From: DASRDU01 sp035560235
GTDB taxonomy: Bacteria > Acidobacteriota > Blastocatellia > RBC074
Reading direction: 5' to 3'
NCBI GenBank assembly: GCA_035560235.1
Contig: DATMAG010000045.1
Span: forward strand, 95,625 to 159,624
DNA length: 64,000 nt
Part shown: positions 16,884 to 24,249 of the stretch, in pieces
Position numbering within the stretch: position 1 is the stretch's first letter
Layout: every line of letters starts with the position of its first letter
Position numbers and translations under genes: made by a program
Notes under the pieces: model-generated
Databases searched by the model: none
Told to the model about the DNA's origin: nothing
The model's input: only the letters and a program-made list of their open reading frames with translations

Positions 16884-18497
16884 ATGTCCGTTAAACCAAC
16901 ACTTTCCACTCAGCTATCACAGCGTCTCGTGCTGACTCCGCAGCTCAGGCAGCGGATTGAGATGTTGCAGATGACGAAACTTGAGTTGAGCGAGTTGGTC
17001 ACGCAGCAGCTGATGGAAAACCCGGTGCTTGAAGAGGTGCCGCCGGAAGAGATCACCGTCACGCCCGCGCCTGAACCTGATCTGGAAGGCTTCGGTGAAG
17101 CGCAGTTCGTCAATGGCGAAACCGGATCGGGCGCGGAGTACACACTGCTCAACGGCAGCACCGGAACTGCCGAACTGACGTCTTCTGAATTCAGCGGCAG
17201 CGATTACGCGGGCGGCGACAGCCCTGAACAGGTCAGCGGTCAGGAGTATCAGGAAGTGGCGGCTGAGAGCTTTGAAACAGCCACAGACGGCGAGACCCGC
17301 GAACGCGACTCCTTTGAAGAGATTGATTTCGGCTCGACCTTTGAAGAGTACCTCGATCCCGGTTACCGCACGCGCGAGACCGAGGTCAAGGAGACACCGT
17401 CATTCGAACAGTTCCTCTCCTCTGAACAGACGCTTTACGATTATCTGCTCTGGCAGTTGAATCTGTCAGCCGCCGCGCCTGAAGTGCGTGACGCTGCCGA
17501 AACCATCATCGGCAATCTCGATGATGACGGGATGCTCGTCGGCACAACTCTCGAAGAGATTGCGCAGCTTGGCGGCTGGAACCTTGAAACAGTCGAAAAG
17601 GCACTTGAACTGATTCAGCAGATGGACCCGACCGGAGTCGGCGCGCGTTCGCTGCAGGAGTCGCTGCTCATTCAGCTGCGCGCGCACGGGTGCGGCGACC
17701 GGCTGGCCGCGAAACTGATCAGCGATCATTTCCACAAGCTGCAGAACCACAAGCTGCCTGAACTGGCGAAGGAACTCGGCATTTCAGTCGAAGACCTGGT
17801 GGCCGAGGTCAGGCTGATCCGTCAGCTTGATCCGCATCCGGGCCGCAAATATGCGCCACGCGACGCGCAGTACATTGAACCTGAGGTGTACATCGAGAAG
17901 ATGGATGATGAATATATCATTCGCTTCAACGATGACGGGCTGCCGCAACTGCGCATCAACACGCAGTACCGCCGGATGATGGAGAACAAGGAGACTGCGA
18001 AGGAAGCGCGTGATTTCATCAAGGATCGCTTCCGCTCGGCGGTGGATCTGCTCAAGAACATCGAGCATCGCAAACAGACCATCTATCGCGTCTGCGAACG
18101 AATCGTCGAACGGCAGCGCGAATTTCTGGACAAGGGCGTCGAATATCTGAAGCCGATGATGCTCAAGGATATTTCCGAGGACATCGGCATGCACCTTTCG
18201 ACGATTTCGCGCGTCGTCAATGGCAAGTACGCGCACACGCCGCAGGGCGTGATCGAACTGCGCCGCTTTTTCACTGAAGGCATGGTCAACGATGAGGGCG
18301 AGGAAGTCTCGACCCGCATCATCAAGCTCAAGATCAAGAAGATGATCGAAGCTGAAGAACCGCGCAGCCCGCTGACCGACGACGAGATTGCCGCCCGGCT
18401 GGCGGCTGAGGGTCAGAAGCTGTCGCGCCGCACTGTCGCCAAGTATCGTGACCAGATGAAGATTCCGGGGTCACGCGAACGTCGGCAGGTGGTTTGA
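16884..18497 (+). CDS. rpoN: RNA polymerase sigma-54 factor RpoN
   Basis: About 537 residues from the ATG at 16884; a TTG at 16863 in frame would add seven. Region I is Gln/Leu-rich (TLSTQLSQRLVLTPQLRQRI and MLQMTKLELSELVTQQLMEN). An acidic region II follows, then the core-binding domain (DYLLWQLNL, QMDPTGVGARSLQE) and the DNA-binding domain (DIGMHLSTISRVVNGKY). The RpoN box appears near the C terminus as SRRTVAKYRDQMKIP. Sigma-54 directs polymerase to -24/-12 promoters and needs an AAA+ activator. One such activator, PilR, is encoded at 41.5 kb, and three likely sigma-54 promoters lie in this window. Confidence 0.96.
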   Translation: MSVKPTLSTQLSQRLVLTPQLRQRIEMLQMTKLELSELVTQQLMENPVLEEVPPEEITVTPAPEPDLEGFGEAQFVNGETGSGAEYTLLNGSTGTAELTSSEFSGSDYAGGDSPEQVSGQEYQEVAAESFETATDGETRERDSFEEIDFGSTFEEYLDPGYRTRETEVKETPSFEQFLSSEQTLYDYLLWQLNLSAAAPEVRDAAETIIGNLDDDGMLVGTTLEEIAQLGGWNLETVEKALELIQQMDPTGVGARSLQESLLIQLRAHGCGDRLAAKLISDHFHKLQNHKLPELAKELGISVEDLVAEVRLIRQLDPHPGRKYAPRDAQYIEPEVYIEKMDDEYIIRFNDDGLPQLRINTQYRRMMENKETAKEARDFIKDRFRSAVDLLKNIEHRKQTIYRVCERIVERQREFLDKGVEYLKPMMLKDISEDIGMHLSTISRVVNGKYAHTPQGVIELRRFFTEGMVNDEGEEVSTRIIKLKIKKMIEAEEPRSPLTDDEIAARLAAEGQKLSRRTVAKYRDQMKIPGSRERRQVV

Positions 18498-18503
18498 ATC
18501 CGA

Positions 18504-18571
18504 CAGGGGAGGCGGAGTGCGGTACGGGAGAGCAATCAGTCCCTTTCTCTTTCCGCATTTCGCCTCCCCTG
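18504..18571. terminator. Long inverted repeat after rpoN
   Basis: An 11-bp perfect arm CAGGGGAGGCG (18504-18514) pairs with CGCCTCCCCTG (18561-18571), and a second 5-bp arm TGCGG / CCGCA continues inside after a 3-nt internal loop. It starts 7 bp after the rpoN stop. No T-run follows, so it may be a transcript-end stabiliser or weak terminator. It separates rpoN from hpf. Confidence 0.5.
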
Positions 18572-18696
18572 CTTGCACCATCCCTCCCCAATGACTACAT
18601 CGCCCCGACAGCCGTCTTCTTCTATGGACGCCCCGTTTTGTCATAACCTCACGGTCAGTTCTGACCAATTCACCGACGAACGAAAGGAGCTGTGCG

Positions 18697-19230
18697 ATGA
18701 AACTGGAATTCACCGGAAGAAATTTCACACTGACGCCAGCCATCAAAAGACACACCAGCGAACATTTTGACAAGCTCGCTCCGGTTCTCAATGGAGCCTT
18801 GAAAGCTCATATCATTCTGAGTGTGGAGAAGCATCATCGCCACATTGCTGAAATCGTCGTCAACTGGCACGACCACGCGCTGACGGGCAAGGCTGACACG
18901 ACCGATATGTACGTCTCGGTTTCGAAGGCCGTGGATCGGATTCGCACGCAACTGCTCAGGGTCAGGGGCAAGATCATTGACCGCAAACATCACGCCGTGG
19001 CCGTCAAACAGGCCGCACCCGGCCCGATTCCGCCAGTCCTTCCCGACACTCCTGCGCCGCGCATCATCCGGTCGCGCCGCTACACCGTCAAACCTATGAC
19101 GCCGGAAGAAGCGATGCTCGGCATCGCCACCTCTCCCGAACAGTTCATCGTCTTTCGCAATGCGGAAACCAGCCGCGTCGGCGTCCTGTACAAACGCAAG
19201 GATGGTAATTACGGACTGATCGAACCCTGA
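18697..19230 (+). CDS. hpf: Ribosome hibernation-promoting factor, long form
   Basis: 177 residues, the length of long-form HPF. The N-terminal RaiA-type domain begins MKLEFTGRNFTLTPAIKRHT and includes VNWHDHALTGKADTTDMYVS and KAVDRIRTQLLRVRGKI. After a proline-rich linker comes the C-terminal dimerisation domain (IIRSRRYTVKPMTPEEAMLG to the end). Long HPF pairs inactive 70S ribosomes into 100S dimers in starvation. GGAG within AAAGGAGC precedes the ATG with about 8 bp spacing. The gene lies between rpoN and rapZ as in many Gram-negative bacteria, separated from rapZ by a repeat hairpin. Confidence 0.93.
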   Translation: MKLEFTGRNFTLTPAIKRHTSEHFDKLAPVLNGALKAHIILSVEKHHRHIAEIVVNWHDHALTGKADTTDMYVSVSKAVDRIRTQLLRVRGKIIDRKHHAVAVKQAAPGPIPPVLPDTPAPRIIRSRRYTVKPMTPEEAMLGIATSPEQFIVFRNAETSRVGVLYKRKDGNYGLIEP

Positions 19231-19233
19231 AAT

Positions 19234-19299
19234 CAGTGGTCAGTGGATAGTGGTCAGTGAAGTTCAGAAGCTCTTCACTGACCACTATCCACTGACCAC
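19234..19299. repeat. Heptamer-unit inverted repeat before rapZ (family A)
   Basis: Tandem 7-bp units of the type AGTGGTC / AGTGGAT run from 19234 to 19261. A perfect 26-bp inverted copy lies at 19274-19299, leaving a 12-nt loop. The element starts four bases after the hpf stop and its right arm runs on in degenerate form to within a few bases of the rapZ ATG (19313), leaving no Shine-Dalgarno sequence. As RNA it would make a very stable hairpin. Confidence 0.85.
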
Positions 19300-19312
19300 C
19301 GTCCACTGCCTT

Positions 19313-20179
19313 ATGCAGCCACAACTGATCATCATCACGGGTCTGAGCGGGTCGGGAATGTCGGCGGCGATGAATGTCTTTGAGGATCTGGGATATTTCT
19401 GTGTGGACAACCTGCCGGTGCAGCTGATTCCGAGTTTTATCGCACTCTTTGACCGCAAGGAATCGGGCATCACGCGCGCCGCGCTCGGCGTCAACATCCG
19501 CGAAGGCGAATTCCTCAACAACTTCCCGCAGATCTACGCGAAGCTGCGCAGCCGCGACGACATTGAAACCACCATCATCTTTCTCGAAGCCAGCGACGCC
19601 GCGCTGCAGCGCCGCTACAGCGAGACGCGCCGCCCGCATCCGGTCGGTGAAGGCACCGTCCTTGAATCAATCGCTGAGGAGCGCAGCCGCCTTGCGCCGA
19701 TTCGCGCTCAGGCCGATGTGATCATTGACACTTCAGATCACACGGTTCACACGCTGCGCGAATTTCTCAAAAAGCGCTTCGCGCCGACCGACAGCGAAGA
19801 GCATCCGCAACTGACCATCGTCAGCTTCGGATTCAAGCACGGAGTGCCGCTCGACGCCGATCTGATGTTCGATGTCCGCTTTCTGCCCAATCCGCACTTC
19901 GTCCCTGAACTGAAGGATCTGACCGGCAACGACAAGCCGGTCATCGAGTACCTCGATAAAAGTCCCGAAGTGAAGGAGACCGTCACGCGGTTCAATAATC
20001 TGCTCGACTATCTGCTGCCGCTCTATGAGCGCGAAGGCAAGAGTTACGTCACCGTCGGCATCGGCTGCACCGGCGGCAAGCATCGTTCGGTGGCGATTGC
20101 CAATGAAATCGGCAAGCATCTCAACCGCGAAGGCTACCACGCGCGGGTGATGCACCGGGATGTGAACAAGAAACAGTGA
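19313..20179 (+). CDS. rapZ: RNase adaptor / nucleotide-binding protein RapZ with altered Walker A
   Basis: About 288 residues from the ATG at 19313, which gives the expected N terminus MQPQLIIITG. The fold and conserved blocks are those of RapZ/YvcJ: EDLGYFCVDNLPVQLIP, FLEASDAALQRRYSETRRPHP, and the C-terminal FDVRFLPNPHFVPELKDLTG and GCTGGKHRSVAIANEIGKHL. In enterobacteria RapZ binds small RNAs of the glmS pathway through the C-terminal half; elsewhere its role is less clear. The P-loop reads GLSGSGMS: the Walker A lysine is Met (codon ATG), so ATP binding or hydrolysis may be reduced. The gene is flanked on both sides by family A hairpins and lies between hpf and PTS genes. Confidence 0.93.
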   Translation: MQPQLIIITGLSGSGMSAAMNVFEDLGYFCVDNLPVQLIPSFIALFDRKESGITRAALGVNIREGEFLNNFPQIYAKLRSRDDIETTIIFLEASDAALQRRYSETRRPHPVGEGTVLESIAEERSRLAPIRAQADVIIDTSDHTVHTLREFLKKRFAPTDSEEHPQLTIVSFGFKHGVPLDADLMFDVRFLPNPHFVPELKDLTGNDKPVIEYLDKSPEVKETVTRFNNLLDYLLPLYEREGKSYVTVGIGCTGGKHRSVAIANEIGKHLNREGYHARVMHRDVNKKQ

Positions 20180-20270
20180 TTAGTGGTCAGTGGTTGGTGT
20201 ACGACAAAGACAGGCTTCAGTTTTTCACTGACCACTAACCACTGACCACTAACCACTGACCACCAATCAC
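20176..20270. repeat. Heptamer-unit inverted repeat between rapZ and the EIIA gene (family A)
   Basis: The left arm (20176-20199) overlaps the rapZ stop codon. The right arm is an array of ACTAACC / ACTGACC heptamers from 20226 to 20270 whose last 24 bp pair with the left arm at 22 positions. The right arm ends one base before the ATG of the EIIA gene, so there is no Shine-Dalgarno sequence. Same family as 19234-19299. Confidence 0.85.
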
Positions 20271-20271
20271 T

Positions 20272-20688
20272 ATGTCGCTGATCGGCGGAGTCATCGTTAC
20301 GCACGGGAACCTGGCCAATGAACTGGTCAGCGCGGCTGAAACCATTGTCGGGGACATCCGGCACATCACGGCGGTGTCAATCGGCTGGCACGACGACGTG
20401 GACATCGCGCGCGAAGAGATCAGCCGCGCCATTGATCGCGTCAATCAGGGCGCAGGCGTGCTGGTGCTGACCGATATGTTCGGCGGCACTCCGACCAACA
20501 TCGCCTGCACTTTTCTCGGCAGCGCGCCGATTGAAGTGGTCACGGGCGTCAATCTGCCGATGGTCATCAAGCTGGCCGATCAGCAGCCTGATGAAACGCT
20601 GGAAGTAATCGCCCGGCGGGTGCGCGATCAGGGGCAGAAAAGTATCTATCTCGCCAGCGAAGTGCTGGCGCCGGGAAAACATTCCTGA
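20272..20688 (+). CDS. PTS system mannose-class EIIA component
   Basis: 138 residues, a stand-alone EIIA of the mannose family. It starts MSLIGGVIVTHGNLANELVS with the phospho-accepting His11, and contains VLTDMFGGTPTNIACTFL and EVVTGVNLPMVIKLAD, all typical. It should take a phosphate from HPr, encoded 49 bp downstream. There is no EIIB, EIIC or EIID in the window, so a regulatory phosphorelay is more likely than sugar uptake. In proteobacterial rpoN loci the equivalent slot holds the unrelated nitrogen-class EIIA (PtsN). Confidence 0.92.
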   Translation: MSLIGGVIVTHGNLANELVSAAETIVGDIRHITAVSIGWHDDVDIAREEISRAIDRVNQGAGVLVLTDMFGGTPTNIACTFLGSAPIEVVTGVNLPMVIKLADQQPDETLEVIARRVRDQGQKSIYLASEVLAPGKHS

Positions 20689-20737
20689 AGTTCGTCATCA
20701 TTTCCATCAGTTCGCGCTTTCCCTGTCCCACTCGCCC

Positions 20738-21013
20738 ATGCAGCAACGCACGGTCACAATCACCAACCGGCTCGGCTTACACGCCCGCGCGGCGGCCCGG
20801 CTGGTCAAACTGGCTGCTGCCTTCAACAGCCGCATCAGCCTCTCGCGCTGCGACGGGCGCGAAGCTTCGGCTGATGCCAGAAGCATTCTGGCCGTGCTGA
20901 TGCTTGCGGCAACGCAGAACACGCAGCTGCAGATCACCACCGAGGGCGAGGACGAAGTGATGGCGATGGAAGCGCTCTGTTCGCTGATTGCGGACAGATT
21001 CGGGGAAAACTGA
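20738..21013 (+). CDS. ptsH: Phosphocarrier protein HPr
   Basis: 91 residues. The active-site motif is TITNRLGLHARAAARLVKLA with the phospho-accepting His15. A serine at residue 49 in DARSILAVLMLAA sits about where HPr kinase acts in other bacteria; no kinase gene is seen here. HPr moves phosphate from enzyme I (next gene) to EIIA (previous gene). The three PTS genes run in one direction with short gaps and are presumably co-transcribed. Confidence 0.93.
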   Translation: MQQRTVTITNRLGLHARAAARLVKLAAAFNSRISLSRCDGREASADARSILAVLMLAATQNTQLQITTEGEDEVMAMEALCSLIADRFGEN

Positions 21014-21066
21014 GTCATTTGAACTGTCATTTCAGCAGACTTCATGTTGATGGGCAGGTAAGAAAC

Positions 21067-22854
21067 ATGCCAGGCACCACCAGAAGATTGCGGGAAGAAA
21101 GGTTCGAGGGCATTGGTGTCTGCAACGGAGTCGCCATCGGCGCAGCCTTTCTCGTGGACGATCCGCGGGGCCGGGTGCTGCGGGTCTTTCTGCCGCCGGA
21201 AGAGATCGAAGCCGAAGTCGCCCGACTGCACCAGGCGGTGCAGGCCGCGCAACAGCAGCTGCAGGATGCCCGCAAACGGCTGCAGGATGCGCTCGGTGAC
21301 GAGTATGCCTGGATTCTCGAAGCTCACCTGCTGCTGCTCCAGGACAGCAGTTTCATTCGTCAGATCGAACAGTTCATCCGCGAACGCCGGGCCAATGCCG
21401 AATGGGCCGTCAAGGACGTGACCCGAAAGCTGCTCGATGTTTACGCCACGATCAGCGATGAGTACCTGCGCGAACGCAGCAGCGACATCACCGATGTCAC
21501 CAACCGCCTGATCCGCATTCTGGCCGGAACAAAACCGCGCGATCTGAGCGCGCTCGCCCAGGAAGCGATCATTGTCGCTGATGACCTGCTGCCTTCGGTC
21601 ACGGCTGAACTCGATACCGGCAAGGTGCTCGGCTTCGTCTGCAACACCGGAGGCCCGACCTCGCACACGGCCATCATCGCCCGCAGCCTGGGCATTCCCG
21701 CCGCTGTCGGACTGCGCAACATCACTTCGCGCGTGCGGTCAGGTGAAACCATCATCATTGACGGCAGCACCGGAACCGTCATCGTCCGGCCCACGCCCGA
21801 AACGCTGCGCTTCTATTCTGAACAGCGCGAACGCGAACAGCAGCAGTTGCTGCGCGACCTCGAAGAGCGCGAACTGCCCTCGATCACTGCCGACGGAACA
21901 AAGATCGCGCTGCGCGCCAACATCGAACTGCTCGACGACACCGAACCGCTGCATCGTTACAACGCTGAAGGCATCGGCCTGTATCGCTCGGAGTTTCTTT
22001 ACTCGCAGGTGCAGTCAGGTCTGCCGACCGAAGAGGAACAGTTCGAGGTCTACAAGATCCTTGCGGAAACGAGCGGCGCGGCAGGCGCGGTGATTCGCAC
22101 CTTCGATCTCGGCGGTGACAAGCTCAGGCTGGAAGGCTTTGAAGAAGAACCCAACCCGGCGCTCGGACTGCGCGCCATCCGGCTCTCGCTGACAATTGAA
22201 GAGGTCTTTCGCACTCAGTTGCGCGCCATCCTGCGGGCGGCGGCTTTCGGCAATCTGAAGATCGTTCTGCCGCTGATTTCCAATCTTGATGAACTGCGCT
22301 CAGCCAAGCGCATCATTGCTGAAGTCGAGCGCGAGTTGCGCGAGCAGAAGATCAGGCACGGCGAGGATATTGAAATCGGAGTGATGGTCGAAGTCCCGGC
22401 AGCAGTCGTGATGGTTGAAACGCTCGCCCGCGAAGCCGATTTCTTCAGTCTCGGCACGAACGATCTGATTCAGTATCTGCTCGCCGTTGATCGCGTCAAT
22501 GAAAACGTCAGCCGGTTGTACGAGCCGCTGCATCCGGCTGTGCTGCGCGCCATCAAATATGCCGCCGATGCCGCGCACAAGACGCAGATCCCGCTGAGCG
22601 TCTGCGGCGAAATGGCCTCGAATCCGGCGCAGGTGGTCGTGCTGCTCGGCCTCGGCATTCGCGATTTCAGCATGACGCCCGCCGCCATTCCGCAGGTCAG
22701 GCGCATCATCCGCGCCGTTGATCTGAACCAGGCGCGCGAAATTGCGGCTCACGCCATCAGCCTGACCACGCCTGCCGAAGTCAATCGTTACGTGCAGACA
22801 CAGATCGCCCGCCGCTGGGCGCACTTCCTGACTCCGGCTCCCACCTTTGTGTAG
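21067..22854 (+). CDS. ptsI: Phosphoenolpyruvate-protein phosphotransferase (PTS enzyme I)
   Basis: About 595 residues from the ATG at 21067, preceded by AGGTAAG; a TTG at 21019 is a less likely start. The phospho-histidine motif GGPTSHTAIIARSLGIPAAVG contains His200. The PEP-binding TIM barrel shows GIGLYRSEFLY, TFDLGGDKL, ALGLRAIRLSL, MVEVPAAVVM, DFFSLGTNDLIQY and the cysteine loop PLSVCGEMASNP. It autophosphorylates with PEP and feeds HPr. With HPr and EIIA only, the relay probably reports the PEP/pyruvate state. It is convergent with the next gene, 6 bp between stops. Confidence 0.95.
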   Translation: MPGTTRRLREERFEGIGVCNGVAIGAAFLVDDPRGRVLRVFLPPEEIEAEVARLHQAVQAAQQQLQDARKRLQDALGDEYAWILEAHLLLLQDSSFIRQIEQFIRERRANAEWAVKDVTRKLLDVYATISDEYLRERSSDITDVTNRLIRILAGTKPRDLSALAQEAIIVADDLLPSVTAELDTGKVLGFVCNTGGPTSHTAIIARSLGIPAAVGLRNITSRVRSGETIIIDGSTGTVIVRPTPETLRFYSEQREREQQQLLRDLEERELPSITADGTKIALRANIELLDDTEPLHRYNAEGIGLYRSEFLYSQVQSGLPTEEEQFEVYKILAETSGAAGAVIRTFDLGGDKLRLEGFEEEPNPALGLRAIRLSLTIEEVFRTQLRAILRAAAFGNLKIVLPLISNLDELRSAKRIIAEVERELREQKIRHGEDIEIGVMVEVPAAVVMVETLAREADFFSLGTNDLIQYLLAVDRVNENVSRLYEPLHPAVLRAIKYAADAAHKTQIPLSVCGEMASNPAQVVVLLGLGIRDFSMTPAAIPQVRRIIRAVDLNQAREIAAHAISLTTPAEVNRYVQTQIARRWAHFLTPAPTFV

Positions 22855-22860
22855 AAATTT

Positions 22861-23448
22861 TCAGTATTCGCAGTTGAAGATGCGTCTGCCGCTGCGGCCG
22901 CTGCTGGTCTTGATGCTCAGGTCAACGCCGAGCACCTTGCCCGCGAGTCCGCGCAGGACATCGTCCTCAAGTCTGCCGTTGGAAGGCACGTCAATCCATT
23001 TGCTGCCGGAAAAGTCGTTGACCATTCCCTGAATGTGCGCGATGACCTGAAGCTGTGATTTCTTTTCATCGAGCGGCAGGGCGATGATCTCCAGATAGTA
23101 GCGGGCGCGCGTCCAGTTGCGGGTTTCGCTCGCCGGAGGGTTCGAGACGTGTTCGAGGTCGGCGCGCACTGTGATGCCCTTGCTGAAGACTTCATACTTC
23201 GTCACGATCCGCCCCTCGGCAGGTCTGGTCAGCGTCTCGTCAATCGGCACCGCGCAGGTTTTGAGCACTTCGGTCGCAGTCTTCAGAATCTGTTCGCGTG
23301 AGGCTCCGACCGTGTAGGGGTTCTCAAGCGGCGGTTCGGTTTTCGGCTTGTCCCAGGTAAATTGCGCCCGGGCGGTCGCAGCCGCCAGCACTGACCAGCA
23401 GCAGATGAGCAGGAGGGAGAAAAATATTGAGCCAGCTTTCAGTTTCAT
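22861..23448 (-). CDS. Secreted hypothetical protein
   Basis: 195 residues. MKLKAGSIFFSLLLICCWSV and the following AAATARAQF form a clear signal peptide for signal peptidase I, so the product is probably periplasmic. The mature chain starts FTWDKPKTEPPLENPYT and has a region of alternating beta strands (RIVTKYEVFSKGITVRADLEHV, RYYLEIIALPLDEKKSQLQV) and the C terminus RSGRRIFNCEY. I do not recognise a family. It is convergent with ptsI and has a plausible -35/-10 pair (TTGCCT, 16 bp, TATGCT) about 100 bp upstream. Confidence 0.7.
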   Translation of the reverse strand: MKLKAGSIFFSLLLICCWSVLAAATARAQFTWDKPKTEPPLENPYTVGASREQILKTATEVLKTCAVPIDETLTRPAEGRIVTKYEVFSKGITVRADLEHVSNPPASETRNWTRARYYLEIIALPLDEKKSQLQVIAHIQGMVNDFSGSKWIDVPSNGRLEDDVLRGLAGKVLGVDLSIKTSSGRSGRRIFNCEY

Positions 23449-23742
23449 AAGGATTGTTCCGTCTTTTCGTTTTTCCGAATTTTTTCGGGAGCCTCATCCG
23501 ACCTGATGACGGCTGAATGCTGCCAGCATAGCGCAACGGCGGCTTCAGGCAAAGCTGTCAGCCTGAATGAATCGGCTTTGAAATGATTGCCTGCCTTTGG
23601 AATTTTTTTCATAGCTGATTCGGAAAGATGAAGTAAGAATTACCTGTCCGGCCTTTTTCATTAAGGCCGCTGTTTATCAGTGTCTGCACAAAACGCCCGT
23701 TTTTATTGGTGTTTAGAGTATTCGTTTCACGAGCAGCGGCTG

Positions 23743-23758
23743 TGGCACCGTGCTTGCT
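23743..23758 (+). promoter_or_regulatory. Sigma-54 (-24/-12) promoter
   Basis: TGGCACCGTGCTTGCT matches both halves of the sigma-54 consensus (TGGCAC, then TTGCT after five bases) with the GG and GC dinucleotides 12 bp apart. Transcription should start near 23769 on the plus strand. The next gene is about 480 bp further on, so the direct product is an RNA (see the next entry). rpoN is encoded 7 kb upstream. This is the best of three such matches in the window. Confidence 0.7.
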
Positions 23759-23768
23759 CTGGTCAGGG

Positions 23769-23892
23769 TGGGGCAAAGAGATACCAGGTGGTTAACGCCA
23801 CTGTCGGTGTCACGTGGTTAAGGAGGTGAGGACCTTAACCACAAATTCAAGGGCGCAGCAGGCATCCCACGACTGCTGCGCCTCTTATTTTG
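23769..23892 (+). ncRNA. Candidate sigma-54-dependent small RNA or attenuated leader, about 125 nt
   Basis: From the predicted start at 23769 the transcript holds a perfect 10-bp hairpin GTGGTTAAGG / CCTTAACCAC (23814-23823 with 23833-23842) and then a perfect 10-bp GC-rich stem GGCGCAGCAG / CTGCTGCGCC (23852-23861 with 23873-23882) followed by TCTTATTTTG, a good intrinsic terminator. GTGGTTAA also occurs at 23788-23795, so the strand TTAACCAC (23835-23842) could pair with either copy: two exclusive folds. The first hairpin's loop region contains TAAGGAGGTGA, a full match to the 16S anti-Shine-Dalgarno, with no start codon after it. It may be a free sRNA or a conditional leader for the M3 peptidase-aroB genes. 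It matches no RNA family I know. Confidence 0.55.
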
Positions 23893-23995
23893 AACCTTAC
23901 TCCGCGCTTCATTCCGTGGCCCTGGCGAACAACCAGCAGGCATCTCATCATTCATCGTTATTCAGCCTTCATCCCTGCGCGGGTGATGGAGCACA

Positions 23996-24086
23996 GATGG
24001 CACGGTTCATTCTGCGGCTGACAACGCGTAACGACGGCAGCACACCGCGTGCTGTCATCAGTCAGTGCTGAATAAACCGTGCCATC
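23996..24086. repeat. Long inverted repeat upstream of the M3 peptidase gene
   Basis: Two 17-bp arms starting GATGGCACGG (23996-24012) and ending CCGTGCCATC (24070-24086) pair with one mismatch around a 57-nt loop that itself can fold (GGCAGCAC against GTGCTGTC). It lies between the candidate RNA terminator and the peptidase gene. It could be a processing site, a second terminator or a small non-autonomous element. The remaining parts of the 800-bp gap (23449-24249) show only a short hairpin at 23649-23669. Confidence 0.55.
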
Positions 24087-24249
24087 CGCGCTGCACCACC
24101 AGGCCGCATTTTACCTCAGCTTGACACCGCAATCACCGCTCAGCTATTTTGCCCGTCTTGTTTGTCGGCAGTATTTTCTGACTACAGCAACCCTGCCTGC
24201 CGACATTCATCCGTCGCTCCCCGTTACTGACCGGAGCAGTCCGCACCGC

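Noticed and set aside
18484..18500. GGTTTGAATCC near the rpoN end, similar to a tRNA T-loop
   Set aside because: It lies within the rpoN stop-codon region and no acceptor, D or anticodon stems can be drawn around it.
20226..20270. Heptamer array considered as a CRISPR remnant
   Set aside because: Units are 7 bp and contiguous with no unique spacers, and the array pairs with an inverted arm; no cas genes are nearby.
20707..21666. 319-codon minus-strand ORF
   Set aside because: It is antisense to ptsH and the start of ptsI and has no recognisable domain; the plus-strand genes are certain.
23743..23892. Region considered as a cobalamin or c-di-GMP riboswitch, or an SRP, 6S or tmRNA gene
   Set aside because: The conserved boxes of these RNAs are absent; only a GCCACTG resemblance to part of a cobalamin box was seen, which is not enough.
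23814..24071. 85-codon plus-strand ORF in the candidate RNA region
   Set aside because: It starts with GTG inside a perfect hairpin, runs through an intrinsic terminator and a long inverted repeat, and its residues show no domain or composition bias of a real protein.
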